From NCBI GenBank assembly GCA_003598085.1, contig QZKU01000144.1, forward strand, positions 1 to 64,000: a stretch of DNA of 64,000 nt. The letters are read 5' to 3'. Origin of the DNA: Candidatus Abyssobacteria bacterium SURF_5 (GTDB taxonomy: Bacteria; Abyssobacteria; SURF-5). Positions 51,974-61,457 of the stretch are shown here, one piece after another. The first letter of the stretch is position 1; every line of letters starts with the position of its first letter. A program made the translations under genes and the position numbers. The notes beneath the pieces were generated by a model. It was not told where the DNA came from, did not search any database, and saw only the letters and a list, made by a program, of their open reading frames with translations.

Positions 51974-53059
51974 CTACAGCACATTTTGCAAGATGGACTC
52001 CACCTGTTCGCTCCGCCGCGCGTATGTATGCTCGCTCAGCACTCGCTCGAGCGCCGAACGTCCAATCCCGCGTGCGCGGTCCGGCGAGACTGTTGCAAGA
52101 TGCTCAACGACATCGGCCCCCCTTTCGGCCAGCAGGCACTCCTTGTTCGGTTCAAGGAACAATTCGATTCCCTCCCACGCATCCGTCACGAGACAAGCGC
52201 CTGCGCCCGCCGCCTCGAATACGCGCGTCGGTGGGGAATAGCCGTAGTTGGCCATACTCTCTCTGTTAATGTTGAGGATCATACGCGGAGTGCAATTGAA
52301 CGCGTTATGATCGCGCGTGTACACGTGCCCGAGATACTTTACATTTGGGAGATCCGGCACGTCATGGTCCCATCCGTTTCCGCCGAGCAGGAAAAGTTCC
52401 TTCGGGACCCCGCGAGCCGGAGCGAAAAAGAACTCGAAGACACGTTGCTCGCGATCAGGCAGCCGATTGCCCAGAAACCCGACGGCCGCCCTGAACCGGT
52501 CATCGGGCGGAACGGGATGATGCGTTGTCGGATCGAGCGCGTTATACACGGGCACGCACATGCGCGCCCCGAGAGCGGTATACCCGCTCACAACCGGATC
52601 ACCGCCGCCATACGTGAGCACAAGATCGTAAAGCGGAATGAGCGGGCGGAAAGGATCGGCCGGATTCGACCGAATTCTCTCCAGCGTTGCCGGCGCATCG
52701 ACGTCCCAATAGACTACGAGGTTGTTCGGCCGCTTGAACTGCAGGACAGCCTCTTCGAGCACGTCGTCGAACCTGCCGACGCCGCTCGCCTTTACAACGA
52801 TGTCCGCATCGCGCACCCCGGACAGCGCGACCAGCACATCCCCCTCATTTTCCGCGCGATAAACGACGCTGCGCGCATACGGCGGCTCCGGAATATCTCG
52901 GTGCTTTTGTCTCTCGTAAATGTCGGGCTCGTAGAACGTGATGCGATGCCCGCGCTCGTGCAGATTCCTGATGATGCCGCGGTAATACGTTGCGGCTCCA
53001 TTCCAATAGGCGGACACCAAGCTCGAACCAAAGAAGGCAATCGAGTATGTTCTCTTCAT
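51974..53059 (-). CDS. CgeB-like glycosyltransferase
   Basis: The product is 361 residues. It begins SIAFFGSSLVSAYWNGAATYYRG and has MILNINRESMANYGYSPP followed by TRVFEAAGAGACLVTDAWEG, the same CgeB-like acceptor/donor layout as the gene downstream, to which it is clearly related (likely ancient tandem duplication). Its start overlaps the upstream glycosyltransferase stop by four bases. Confidence 0.83.
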   Translation of the reverse strand: MKRTYSIAFFGSSLVSAYWNGAATYYRGIIRNLHERGHRITFYEPDIYERQKHRDIPEPPYARSVVYRAENEGDVLVALSGVRDADIVVKASGVGRFDDVLEEAVLQFKRPNNLVVYWDVDAPATLERIRSNPADPFRPLIPLYDLVLTYGGGDPVVSGYTALGARMCVPVYNALDPTTHHPVPPDDRFRAAVGFLGNRLPDREQRVFEFFFAPARGVPKELFLLGGNGWDHDVPDLPNVKYLGHVYTRDHNAFNCTPRMILNINRESMANYGYSPPTRVFEAAGAGACLVTDAWEGIELFLEPNKECLLAERGADVVEHLATVSPDRARGIGRSALERVLSEHTYARRSEQVESILQNVL

Positions 53060-54363
53060 GACCCTCCTTTAAGAAGTTCTGGAAAGACGCGGCGGCGCGG
53101 CGAATGCATCCGGCGTCTCGATCTTCTCTTTGCCGTTTTCGGATAGGGTTTTTGGCTCGAACGTATTCTCATCATCCGCCTCGGCTGCGCCTCCGCTGCT
53201 TGCGGACTGATCAATTCGATCGGAATGATCCTGCCATTCAATTTCCCATTCATGGAAACCGGCGCAAGAATCTCACTGCGCATGCCAAGCTCTGCGCATA
53301 TCTGAAGCAGCTCATCCACCCGATGAATACACGTGTGGCGCTCCCATACCGTCTTCAAACCATGCTGCGCCAGCGCCTCCGCAAATTCGGGCTCATTCAG
53401 AAGCCGCCGGATATGCGCTTTCATTTCCGGTCCGCTCCCGGCCACGAGGTAATCTTCTCCGGCGGTAAACAGATGTTCGGCATCTCTCCAGGGAGAGCAG
53501 ATCAAGGGAATGCCGCACGCGAGCGCCTCGAATGGCCTGATCGTGGGGATTCCCGGCAACGCCTTGACATACGGGCGCCGCGGGATGTGCGCTGTTATCT
53601 TGAACTGCGCGAAAACACGAGGGACCATGTAATTCGGCAGCCATCCTTTGTAGCGGATACCTGCGCCTCTGAGCAGCCTGACGGCGCGCCTTGGATAGCG
53701 CACTCCATATGCGTGCGCCCGCAGGCCGAGAGCTTTCACCGGTCTGAGCAGAAACTTCTGAAGCTCGGCGGTGCGCTCGCCGTCGCCCCAATTCCCGATC
53801 CATACCAGATCCCCGGTCTTCCGCTCGGCCGGCAGCGGGCGGAACACGCGCGTATCGGCAGCTTCGTGCCACGTCCAGGCGCGCCTGATCCACCTCTTCG
53901 AAAGATAAATGTTTCTGATCTTGTTCCCGAAGGCAAGCACGCCGTCATAGTGAGACAGCTCATATTTTTTCATTGCCTTGATGTCGGTAATAGACCGATG
54001 ATGGGTATCGTGGAAAAGCAGCTTGAAAGACTTCTGTTGTTTCCGGTGTCTGCCGATCTGAGAGACCAGCTTGTGGTCGTTCCATTCATGAACGAGCACC
54101 AGATCGAGTCCATCGAGTTGCTGCTCAAGCGTCTTGAGCGTGCAGATCGTGCTGGAGAGGTTCGGATACATCATGTGGAACTCGCGAAGCGGCCCGCGCC
54201 CATGCTGCAGGATCAGGTTGCGGCGGCTCCACGATTTCCACGGCTCGAACACGCGCACCTCATGTCCCCGCGCCTGCAGCTCGGTCACAATCCCGCGGAG
54301 GAAATGCGCGTTGCCATGGTTCCAGTCCGACACAAGTGAATGATAAAAAAAGCCGATTCGCAT
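53056..54363 (-). CDS. GT-B glycosyltransferase (CgeB-related)
   Basis: The product is 435 residues. It starts MRIGFFYHSLVSDWNHGNAH and contains HEWNDHKLVSQIGRHR, LVWIGNWGDGERTAEL and TIRPFEALACGIPLICSPW, a glycosyltransferase donor-binding region. It is the third related GT-B protein of the run, with an additional Arg-rich C-terminal tail of about 50 residues (RRSRRRMHSPRRR) that may bind membrane or polyanion. Four-base overlap with the next gene. Confidence 0.82.
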   Translation of the reverse strand: MRIGFFYHSLVSDWNHGNAHFLRGIVTELQARGHEVRVFEPWKSWSRRNLILQHGRGPLREFHMMYPNLSSTICTLKTLEQQLDGLDLVLVHEWNDHKLVSQIGRHRKQQKSFKLLFHDTHHRSITDIKAMKKYELSHYDGVLAFGNKIRNIYLSKRWIRRAWTWHEAADTRVFRPLPAERKTGDLVWIGNWGDGERTAELQKFLLRPVKALGLRAHAYGVRYPRRAVRLLRGAGIRYKGWLPNYMVPRVFAQFKITAHIPRRPYVKALPGIPTIRPFEALACGIPLICSPWRDAEHLFTAGEDYLVAGSGPEMKAHIRRLLNEPEFAEALAQHGLKTVWERHTCIHRVDELLQICAELGMRSEILAPVSMNGKLNGRIIPIELISPQAAEAQPRRMMRIRSSQKPYPKTAKRRSRRRMHSPRRRVFPELLKGGS

Positions 54364-54391
54364 GTGGCTCTATCTGCTCCGGAAAAAGCAA

Positions 54392-55561
54392 CTACTGAAG
54401 GCGCAGTATCCGCAATCGACCCGTCGGATCAGGAGTCGATCTGGCTGAGTGATCGCGCATGAGGGGCCCCTGTTTTCCTTTTTCGCTTGCCATGCGTCGG
54501 TATAAAGACAAATATTCCCGTGCCATATGCTCCGGCGAGAATTGCAGCGCCCGTGCTCGCGCTCTTCGCGCGAACTTGTTTCGGAAAGGGGTATTGGACG
54601 TAAGGCAATCAAGCGCCTCCTGCAATGTCGCATCATCATCTGGTGGGACAAACAAGGCAGCCTCGTCCCACAGCTCGCGAAGGCTGGGAATATCTCCCAG
54701 AACCAGCGCACAGCCTGCAAGCGCGGCCTCGAGCACGGAAAGGCCAAACGGCTCATACCGCGCCGGCAGAGCGTAAATGGCCGCCCTCCCCATCCACCGT
54801 GCCAGTTCCCTCCCATCCAGATTGCCGAGCAGTTTCAACTTCACAAAACTCGCCGTCCCGCCATCGGGATGCGCGGCCGGGCCGGCGGCGAAAACAGGCC
54901 ACTGTATATGCTGCGCCACTCGCTCGAGAGCCGCGATATTTTTTGCCTCATCCCACAGGCGGCCGGCGGTTAACACAAATGATTCCTTTTCTGCGGGACT
55001 GTGCGCTTCCGCGTTTCTCCCATTAAAAATTCTGCCTGCGCTCTGAAAGGAGCCATAGAAATTCTCCAGGACCGCAAGCATCGAGGCGGTCGGAGCGGTA
55101 ACCGCATCGGCACGACGCAGTCCTTCCGAAACGCTCTTCCGGTAGCGTTCCCAGGAGGGGGGCGGCTCGTGACCCTGCACGGCCGCAAACCAGGAGTACA
55201 CGCAGGAATGTGCGACAATCAGCTTCGGCGCCTGCCACGGAAGCGCGGCATGAACATATGAATTCAAATGAATGATATCCGGCTGCACGATCGATTCGAG
55301 GCCAAGAAGCCATCTTCCCGCCATCTCGACGTCCGCCCATGGCTCCTCCATCCACTCGAGTTTATAGCTGCTCTCGGAGATGACCAGATTCGGCACGCGC
55401 CGGATCACCGTCCGCTGCCGGGAGGAAAGCGGCGCCCCCATCGTGGCGAGCACCACCTCGACGCCATGGGCGCCGAGCGCCTCCGCCAACTCGAGTGAGT
55501 ACTGCCACACGCCGCCGACCGTATCCGCCGTCATCAAAATTTTACGTATATCTTTCTTCAC
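54392..55561 (-). CDS. Family 4 glycosyltransferase (GT-B)
   Basis: The product is 389 residues. It has MTADTVGGVWQYSLELAEAL at the start (glycine-rich acceptor loop), AHSCVYSWF, LTAGRLWDEAKNIAAL at the domain junction, and the retaining GT4 signature ARYEPFGLSVLEAALAGCAL with the two glutamates. It transfers a sugar from an activated donor with retention. It is transcribed with the CgeB-like genes, 28 bases ahead of them. Confidence 0.9.
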   Translation of the reverse strand: MKKDIRKILMTADTVGGVWQYSLELAEALGAHGVEVVLATMGAPLSSRQRTVIRRVPNLVISESSYKLEWMEEPWADVEMAGRWLLGLESIVQPDIIHLNSYVHAALPWQAPKLIVAHSCVYSWFAAVQGHEPPPSWERYRKSVSEGLRRADAVTAPTASMLAVLENFYGSFQSAGRIFNGRNAEAHSPAEKESFVLTAGRLWDEAKNIAALERVAQHIQWPVFAAGPAAHPDGGTASFVKLKLLGNLDGRELARWMGRAAIYALPARYEPFGLSVLEAALAGCALVLGDIPSLRELWDEAALFVPPDDDATLQEALDCLTSNTPFRNKFARRARARALQFSPEHMAREYLSLYRRMASEKGKQGPLMRDHSARSTPDPTGRLRILRLQ

Positions 55562-55794
55562 GAGTTCCGCCGGGAAAATTCAAATGACCAGATTGCCACA
55601 GTCCTGAACGTTTCGCGGCATCTTTGAACAACAGAATTTCTGAAGTGGTTTCTCAAGAAACGGTACCATTTGATCAAGCCGCTAAACTTGAACTATGTAA
55701 AATCGCATCCCGTTCGGCAAGAGTGAATTTTCCTTTCGACGGCCTCTTCCTCCTCAATTTTCTTGGTCATAGCCAAAAACATTCTGTCCCTGCA

Positions 55795-56082
55795 TCACTC
55801 ACTGTCGCGGCTGACGAATTTGGAGAATCTGCTTTCTTTCCCGTTGGCCGTCTCTTCCTGATAAAGGAAAGCTAATTTCGATTCCTCGAATTTCTGGAAG
55901 AAGGTTTCCCAATCGATCTCTTCCAGTTGTTCCTTTCCGCCGTAACCGGGGAAATCGATTCGCAAGATGCCCGCGCCCGTTGTATCTTTACTTTCTTTCA
56001 CGGTTGCGGGACGCCCGCCCCTCTTCTCCACCCACTTCCGGATCACGTCATGATTGGTGGTTTTCCTGGATTCCCCTGCCAT
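55795..56082 (-). CDS. Small conserved protein of unknown function
   Basis: The product is 95 residues, charged and soluble, with no membrane segment. I recognise the layout (TNHDVIRKWVEKRGGRPATV, then ILRIDFPGYG, EEIDWETFFQKFEESKLAFL, YQEETANGKESRFSKFV) as that of a widespread bacterial family without assigned function. Its first 40 bases overlap the end of the Gfo/Idh/MocA gene. In other genomes the family is not restricted to glycan loci, so membership in this operon may be incidental. Confidence 0.75.
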   Translation of the reverse strand: MAGESRKTTNHDVIRKWVEKRGGRPATVKESKDTTGAGILRIDFPGYGGKEQLEEIDWETFFQKFEESKLAFLYQEETANGKESRFSKFVSRDSE

Positions 56083-57125
56083 ACATGTTCTCCTTCGAAA
56101 ATGGATAGCGCCGAATGTTCATAAATTTCATCAAGAACGGCGGCAACCGCGGCCACCTGTTCAACAGCGGGATCAAAGCGGCTGTTTTCAGCAAGCTGCC
56201 ACGCCCACTCAAGAGCGGCCCGACCGCCCCATTCGTCCGGCGGCTTCGCTATCACTTGTCGGGAAGTCCCGCGAAACAATTCAGCCTGAAAATCATAGAA
56301 CGAGCCGTTCACATTCATGAGCGATAACGTTCCCGCCGTGCCGTAAAAAGACGCTTCGATCACTGCGTCGCAGCCGGCCGAAAGATGCCACGAGCACGCG
56401 AGGGTGACCACCGCGCCGCTCTCGAGCGTCAGTTGAGCCGCCGCGTAATCTTCGACGGACTCGAGCCGGTCTGCAAGCGGCTTGCCCTTGGCAAAGAGCC
56501 TGCTCGAAACTCGTCTGACTCGCGGGAAGTCGAGCGTCCAGAGCGCGAGATCGACGAGATGAATGCCCAGATCGATGACGCACCCGCCGCCGGACTTCTC
56601 CGGCTCATAAAACCACGGCTTGTCCGGCCCGTATGCATTGTGGAAAACGAGATTGACCGAAAATACTTCGCCAATTTCGCCGCTTCGAATCAGCCCGCGG
56701 ATCGATTGTATTCCTCGCAGATGGCGGTAGGAAAGGTCGACCGCCAGCAACCGATCAGCTTTCCGGGCGGCGTCAATGACCGATGCAGCCTCGGCAAATG
56801 AGCGGCCGAGCGGTTTCTGGCAGAAGACAGCCAGGCCGCATTGAAGCGCCGAGATCGACTGCTGCGCATGCAGAGCGCTCGGCGTGGCGATGACGACCGC
56901 ATCAAGCCCGCACTGAAGCAATTCATCCAGTGAGCCGCACAACTCGGCGTGGGGCGCGCATTCGGCAGCCTTTCTTGCCGCCTCCGGTAGCGGGTCGGCG
57001 ATCGCGGCCACCTCCAGCATTTCGCCCTTCGCCAGCGATTCGAGTCGATGGCGGCCGATCCAGCCGACGCCAAGGAAACCTATCCGTTTGCGGGCAACGC
57101 GCACGCTGTTATCGAGCTTGCTCAT
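56043..57125 (-). CDS. Gfo/Idh/MocA-family oxidoreductase
   Basis: The product is 360 residues. NAD(P) motif IGFLGVGWIGRHRLESL, then VVIATPSALHAQQSISAL and CQKPLGRSFAEAASVI with the conserved lysine of the (E)KP motif, and GGGCVIDLGIHLVDLALW with the catalytic-region His. It oxidises or reduces a hydroxyl of a sugar or sugar nucleotide. It overlaps the MDR gene upstream by four bases. Confidence 0.9.
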   Translation of the reverse strand: MSKLDNSVRVARKRIGFLGVGWIGRHRLESLAKGEMLEVAAIADPLPEAARKAAECAPHAELCGSLDELLQCGLDAVVIATPSALHAQQSISALQCGLAVFCQKPLGRSFAEAASVIDAARKADRLLAVDLSYRHLRGIQSIRGLIRSGEIGEVFSVNLVFHNAYGPDKPWFYEPEKSGGGCVIDLGIHLVDLALWTLDFPRVRRVSSRLFAKGKPLADRLESVEDYAAAQLTLESGAVVTLACSWHLSAGCDAVIEASFYGTAGTLSLMNVNGSFYDFQAELFRGTSRQVIAKPPDEWGGRAALEWAWQLAENSRFDPAVEQVAAVAAVLDEIYEHSALSIFEGEHVWQGNPGKPPIMT

Positions 57126-58141
57126 GGGAAGACAAGCGCTTTCACAAAACCATCCGGACGCGAACGCAGCAATTGGAAAGCCTCGGACAATTGCTCCAGC
57201 GGGAAGGTGTGCGTGCAGAGGGATTGGAAGGGCAGCTCTCCCCGGGCCGCGGCATCTACCGCTTCGCGTATCCCCTTCATATAAATTGACTGATCGCGCT
57301 CATGAGCGTTTATCACATCAAGGCCGCGCCAGTTCCACAACTGCATGTTCACCTGGCGGGGGCCGTCCTGATGATAGCCCGCAATGATCAGCCGCCCGCG
57401 AACAGATGTCAGTTCTGCGGCCAGGTCAAGAGGCCACTGCTGCCCGGTCGCCTCGATCACGCGCTCGCACCAGTTCTCGCCGGTCAGTTTCTTGACGTTC
57501 TCGATGACTCGCCAATGATCATCCATGAGGATAGCTTGTCTCGCGCCCAAAGATGAGGCGAGATCGAGCGCATGTTTTTTCCGCGCAACAGCGATGACTC
57601 GAACGCCTGCCCGAGCCGCAAGAATCGTGAGGAGCGCTCCGAGAAATCCGATACCGACGATCGCCACCGTTTGTCCGCGTTCAATGTTGCTGCGATGGAA
57701 AATGTTCATGGCGCATCCGAGCGGCTCGCCGGGGAATGGGATTCCGCTCAATGCGTCCGGCAACGGAATAACTGTGTTTGCGGGAGCAATGTCGTATTCG
57801 GCGTACGCGCGCTCGGAAAGGAAAGTCACTCGCCGGCCGGGTTGGAGGTGGTCTACTCGCGGTCCGACGGCGTCGATTCGGCCCCACGCCTCATGTCCGG
57901 GCGCGCCGGGTTGAAGAGGATAATGAAACCAGGGGCGGCCTTCCCAGACAGGGAAATCGGATGCGCACACGCCGCATCCTTCTATTTTTATTCGCACCTC
58001 GCCTTCGGCCGGGGTCGGAATCGGCGCTTCGATGAGCTCGATGCGTTCGGGTCCGGCAAAGACGGCAGACTTTCCTGTCTCACGGGCGCGTTCAAGGTGC
58101 TCTTCTCGGTGAATGCTTGTTTGCAGGACGTGTTTGTTCAT
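57122..58141 (-). CDS. MDR-family zinc-type alcohol/sugar dehydrogenase
   Basis: The product is 339 residues. It has EGCGVCASDFPVW with the catalytic-zinc Cys, APGHEAWGRIDAVGP (GHE) and the cofactor motif VAIVGIGFLGALLTILAARAG. The four-cysteine lobe for structural zinc is absent. The end of the catalytic domain (EPLGCAMNIFHRSNI) is typical of sugar-type dehydrogenases found with Gfo/Idh/MocA partners. It overlaps the fusion gene upstream by four bases. Confidence 0.9.
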   Translation of the reverse strand: MNKHVLQTSIHREEHLERARETGKSAVFAGPERIELIEAPIPTPAEGEVRIKIEGCGVCASDFPVWEGRPWFHYPLQPGAPGHEAWGRIDAVGPRVDHLQPGRRVTFLSERAYAEYDIAPANTVIPLPDALSGIPFPGEPLGCAMNIFHRSNIERGQTVAIVGIGFLGALLTILAARAGVRVIAVARKKHALDLASSLGARQAILMDDHWRVIENVKKLTGENWCERVIEATGQQWPLDLAAELTSVRGRLIIAGYHQDGPRQVNMQLWNWRGLDVINAHERDQSIYMKGIREAVDAAARGELPFQSLCTHTFPLEQLSEAFQLLRSRPDGFVKALVFP

Positions 58142-60219
58142 GAGGCGATTTCTCTTGCGGGCGATTCGACACGGAAAAGACTTTCATTCTCGAGCAGCCA
58201 GCGATGAAGAATTTCGACTCCTTCCCGGACACTTGTTTTCGGAGTCCAACCGGTGGCGGCGTTGAAGGCTCTCGTGTCCGAAACATAATAGCGCTGATCC
58301 CCTTTGCGCCAGGGGCCGAATTTGATTTCCGGCCGCTCCCCCCGCAATTCGGCAATGAGATCGAGTATTTCCCGGAGGCTGGTTGTGTTGTTCGTGCCGC
58401 CGCCGATATTGAAGGCTCTTCCGCAGACGATGTCGATGTGCTTGTGCGCCAGCAGCAGAGCGTCAATCAGGTCCTCGACGAACAAAATGTCGCGCACCTG
58501 TTTGCCGTCGCCATAAAGAATTATCGGTTCTCCCTGCAGCGAGCGGATCAGGAAATGGGCAACCCATCCCTGATCTTCGGTTCCGAATTGACGCGTGCCA
58601 TAGATGCAGCTCATGCGAAAAACGACCGCGGGCAGATTGAATGTGCGGGCGTAATCGATCACGTATTGATCGGCCGTCCCTTTCGAGCAACCGTAGGGGC
58701 TGTAGAAATCGAGCGGAAAGGATTCATCAAATCCGTGAGAGTGTATGATGGATTCCGCAGGTCGATATCTCGTGGGCGCCTCGCAGAGTCTCACGCTCTT
58801 CATCTCTCCGTACACTTTATTTGTTGAGGTGAACAGGAGCGGCGGCGGGTTTCTCAGCGTCCTGAGAGCTTCAAGAAGATTCAGGGTGCCGCGGGCGTTC
58901 ACCTCGAAATCGGTCGCGGGATCGATCAGCGCCGAGGTTACAGCCACCTGCGCGGCAAAATGAAATATGCCCTCGACGCTTCGAACCGCATCCTTGACGA
59001 CAAAAGGATCGCGAATGTCCGCAATCTGGAGTCTGACGGAATGGCCATGCAGTTCCCGCAGCCATTTCACGTTTTTTTCGACGCCCGACCGCGAGAGATT
59101 GTCCAGGAGCAGAACCGTGCGCCCTTGCGAAAGGAGCCTATGGGCGAGATTGGTCCCGATAAAGCCCGCTCCACCGGTGATGAGAACGTCGGACTTCGAA
59201 TTGTTGCCGCCGTCGCGCGGGAGCCTCATTCGAGGGAGAACGAGGTCAGCCTTTCGGCCCTCTCCATTCGAACTATACATTCGGTCGAATGCCCTGACTC
59301 CTTCGATGCCCTCGGCCGACCAGATGCGGTACAACAGTTTCTCTGTACCTTGACATTGTTTCAGTCCGAAATGATAATGCCGCTCATCCTGATGAAAACC
59401 TTCCTGGTGCGCGCATTCCGGGTGAAGATCATAACCCGCATACCAGTAGGCGCGCGGGACGGGCGCGTCAAGAAATTTCACGAATTCCTTAAGCTGGCGG
59501 AAACCGTCGTGGCGCCACGTCGAGTAGCCTGCCTCGGTTATCCATATTTCCGCGCCTATCCCGTGGCGGTCGAGCACCTCTTGAATCTGTTGAATCGATT
59601 GGGTCCAGCCGGCCCAGGCCGACTCCCACGTTTTCGGAAAGCCGTGGACGCCGACGACATCTATATATCTGGTGACACCGGCTCGGCATATGACATCGAG
59701 CCACTGATAATCCGCCGACGACATCCCTCCAAGAACCGTCTTTTTGCCTCTCTGCTTCGCCCAGTAGGCGGCGGCGCCAACCATCTCGCAAAAGATTTTC
59801 CAGCCCGGGTCCAGGTAATAATCCCATTCAATCAGGTTATTTGGTTCATTCCATAATTCCACATAGTCGAAACAGTTCCCGTAGCGGGTGATAATGACAT
59901 CGAGAAAATCGGCGTACGCCTTCGGGTCGCGAGGCGGCGAGGAAACTTTGGGAACAATGCCCAGAGAAGGCGGCGTATAATTCAGGCACGGAAGAAGATT
60001 GACCTCTTTTGCCAGACGCGGCATGAGCCAGTCGTACCATTTCATGCCGCCTTCAGCGTGCCAGTCGGCCCAGGAGACGGCCATCCGCAATTCTTTCACG
60101 TCCAGCTTCTTCAGGTCGGCGACCACTGCCTCAACGTGCTCATATTCGCCCGGTCGCAGCCATTCGACAATACCGACGACAGGAGCGGCGGAAGTATGCA
60201 ATTTTTTGGGCGTTTTCAT
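58138..60219 (-). CDS. Fusion of a clan GH-A glycosidase-like domain with an NAD-dependent sugar epimerase
   Basis: The product is 693 residues. Residues 1 to about 340 form a (beta/alpha)8 glycosidase-like domain with both GH-A glutamates: acid/base in VELWNEPNN and nucleophile in IWITEAGYS, plus VDVVGVHGFPKTW. No signal peptide is present. From about residue 347 an extended SDR domain starts: VLITGGAGFIGTNLAHRLL, FHFAAQVAVTSA, STNKVYGE, and YSPYGCSKGTADQYV with the YxxxK pair, closest in pattern to CDP-paratose/tyvelose 2-epimerase. A glycosidase fused to a sugar-nucleotide epimerase in the cytoplasm is unusual. Both joints overlap neighbouring genes by four bases. Confidence 0.88.
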   Translation of the reverse strand: MKTPKKLHTSAAPVVGIVEWLRPGEYEHVEAVVADLKKLDVKELRMAVSWADWHAEGGMKWYDWLMPRLAKEVNLLPCLNYTPPSLGIVPKVSSPPRDPKAYADFLDVIITRYGNCFDYVELWNEPNNLIEWDYYLDPGWKIFCEMVGAAAYWAKQRGKKTVLGGMSSADYQWLDVICRAGVTRYIDVVGVHGFPKTWESAWAGWTQSIQQIQEVLDRHGIGAEIWITEAGYSTWRHDGFRQLKEFVKFLDAPVPRAYWYAGYDLHPECAHQEGFHQDERHYHFGLKQCQGTEKLLYRIWSAEGIEGVRAFDRMYSSNGEGRKADLVLPRMRLPRDGGNNSKSDVLITGGAGFIGTNLAHRLLSQGRTVLLLDNLSRSGVEKNVKWLRELHGHSVRLQIADIRDPFVVKDAVRSVEGIFHFAAQVAVTSALIDPATDFEVNARGTLNLLEALRTLRNPPPLLFTSTNKVYGEMKSVRLCEAPTRYRPAESIIHSHGFDESFPLDFYSPYGCSKGTADQYVIDYARTFNLPAVVFRMSCIYGTRQFGTEDQGWVAHFLIRSLQGEPIILYGDGKQVRDILFVEDLIDALLLAHKHIDIVCGRAFNIGGGTNNTTSLREILDLIAELRGERPEIKFGPWRKGDQRYYVSDTRAFNAATGWTPKTSVREGVEILHRWLLENESLFRVESPAREIAS

Positions 60220-61457
60220 ATGGTAAGTCCCCGCTTGTCCAATTCCATTTTGGCCAGATCCACTCCGTCAAACGCTTCTTGACCCTGCAGCCAGTCGGCC
60301 AGTTCATCGAGCCCCTGCTCAAGCGTGACTCGGGGTTTGTAGCCGAGGAATTTTTCAGCGCGTTCGATATCTGCAAAACAATGTCTGATGTCGCCCATAC
60401 GATACTTCCCCGTCACTATCGGCTGAAGGTCCTCCTTTCCGACTACCTTTGCCATTGCCTTCGCCACTTCAGTGACCGAGTATGAATGTCCACTTCCTAT
60501 ATTAAAAACGGATTCATCCGTTGTGTTTTCAAGGGCCAGCCGGCAGGCGCGCACAATGTCATGGACGCTTACGAAATCACGCCGCTGGAGGCCGTCCTCG
60601 AAGATCAGAGGCGGCTTGTCGTTGAGGTAACGCGAGGCGAAAATGGCAAGAACTCCGGTATAAGGGTTTGATAATGCCTGCCGCGTTCCGTAAACATTAA
60701 AAAACCGTAGCGCGGCCACCGGAATGCCGTAGCTGCGGCCGAAGATTAGGCACATTTGCTCCTGATCATATTTCGTCAGCGCGTATATCGAAGCCAGAGA
60801 TGGCTGTTTGGTCTCGGGAGTGGGTACCGGACTAAGAGGCAAACCGTCGCCGTCAATTAATTCCCATTGGCCGCCTTTCAACTGGTCGTGCGTTCGCATG
60901 ACACCCGCCTGCACAGTCCCGTCGGAAGCACGATATAGCCCCTCTCCATAAATGCTCATACTCGAAGCAATAATCAGCTTCGCGACCGGAAACCGGATCA
61001 AATTCTGCAGGAGGACCGCGGTACCTGTTGAATTAATACTCGAATACGTGTCGATCTGGTACATGCTTTGGCCCACGCCGACGGCGGCGGCGAAATGAAA
61101 TACCGCATCTATCCCCCGAAGGCTTTTGTTTAAGAGATCTGCGTCGCGGACATCTCCGATAACAAGTTCGGCGTCCCGGTTCAGATAACACGGATACGTA
61201 CCCAGTTCCCCGTGAACCTGGGGAGAAAGATTATCGAGGACCCTCACGCGATGCCCGTGAACCATCAACTCGTCAACAAGGTGAGAACCAATGAAGCCGG
61301 CGCCGCCTATGATGAGAACATGCTTCGGGGATAGGTCGATGTTGGTCGTTCTGTTCCTGCGATCGGTGGGTCGAAATCCCCCGCGCTCCGCCGAATCGAT
61401 CTCTGAATCTTCTTTATTCCGGCCGTTTCCGCAGGGGTGTAACTCGCTGTTGCTCAC
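60216..61457 (-). CDS. NAD-dependent nucleotide-sugar epimerase (dTDP-rhamnose 4-epimerase/GalE-like)
   Basis: The product is 413 residues from a GTG with an AGGAG site; about 45 polar residues precede the fold, so a later start is possible. Motifs are HVLIIGGAGFIGSHLVDELM, VFHFAAAVGVGQSMYQ, IASSMSIYGEG, SIYALTKYDQE with the catalytic Tyr and Lys, and RFFNVYGTRQALSNPYTG. LDNLSPQVHG and the overall pattern resemble dTDP-L-rhamnose 4-epimerases (WbiB type). It is the first gene of the minus-strand glycan operon. Confidence 0.9.
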   Translation of the reverse strand: MSNSELHPCGNGRNKEDSEIDSAERGGFRPTDRRNRTTNIDLSPKHVLIIGGAGFIGSHLVDELMVHGHRVRVLDNLSPQVHGELGTYPCYLNRDAELVIGDVRDADLLNKSLRGIDAVFHFAAAVGVGQSMYQIDTYSSINSTGTAVLLQNLIRFPVAKLIIASSMSIYGEGLYRASDGTVQAGVMRTHDQLKGGQWELIDGDGLPLSPVPTPETKQPSLASIYALTKYDQEQMCLIFGRSYGIPVAALRFFNVYGTRQALSNPYTGVLAIFASRYLNDKPPLIFEDGLQRRDFVSVHDIVRACRLALENTTDESVFNIGSGHSYSVTEVAKAMAKVVGKEDLQPIVTGKYRMGDIRHCFADIERAEKFLGYKPRVTLEQGLDELADWLQGQEAFDGVDLAKMELDKRGLTI

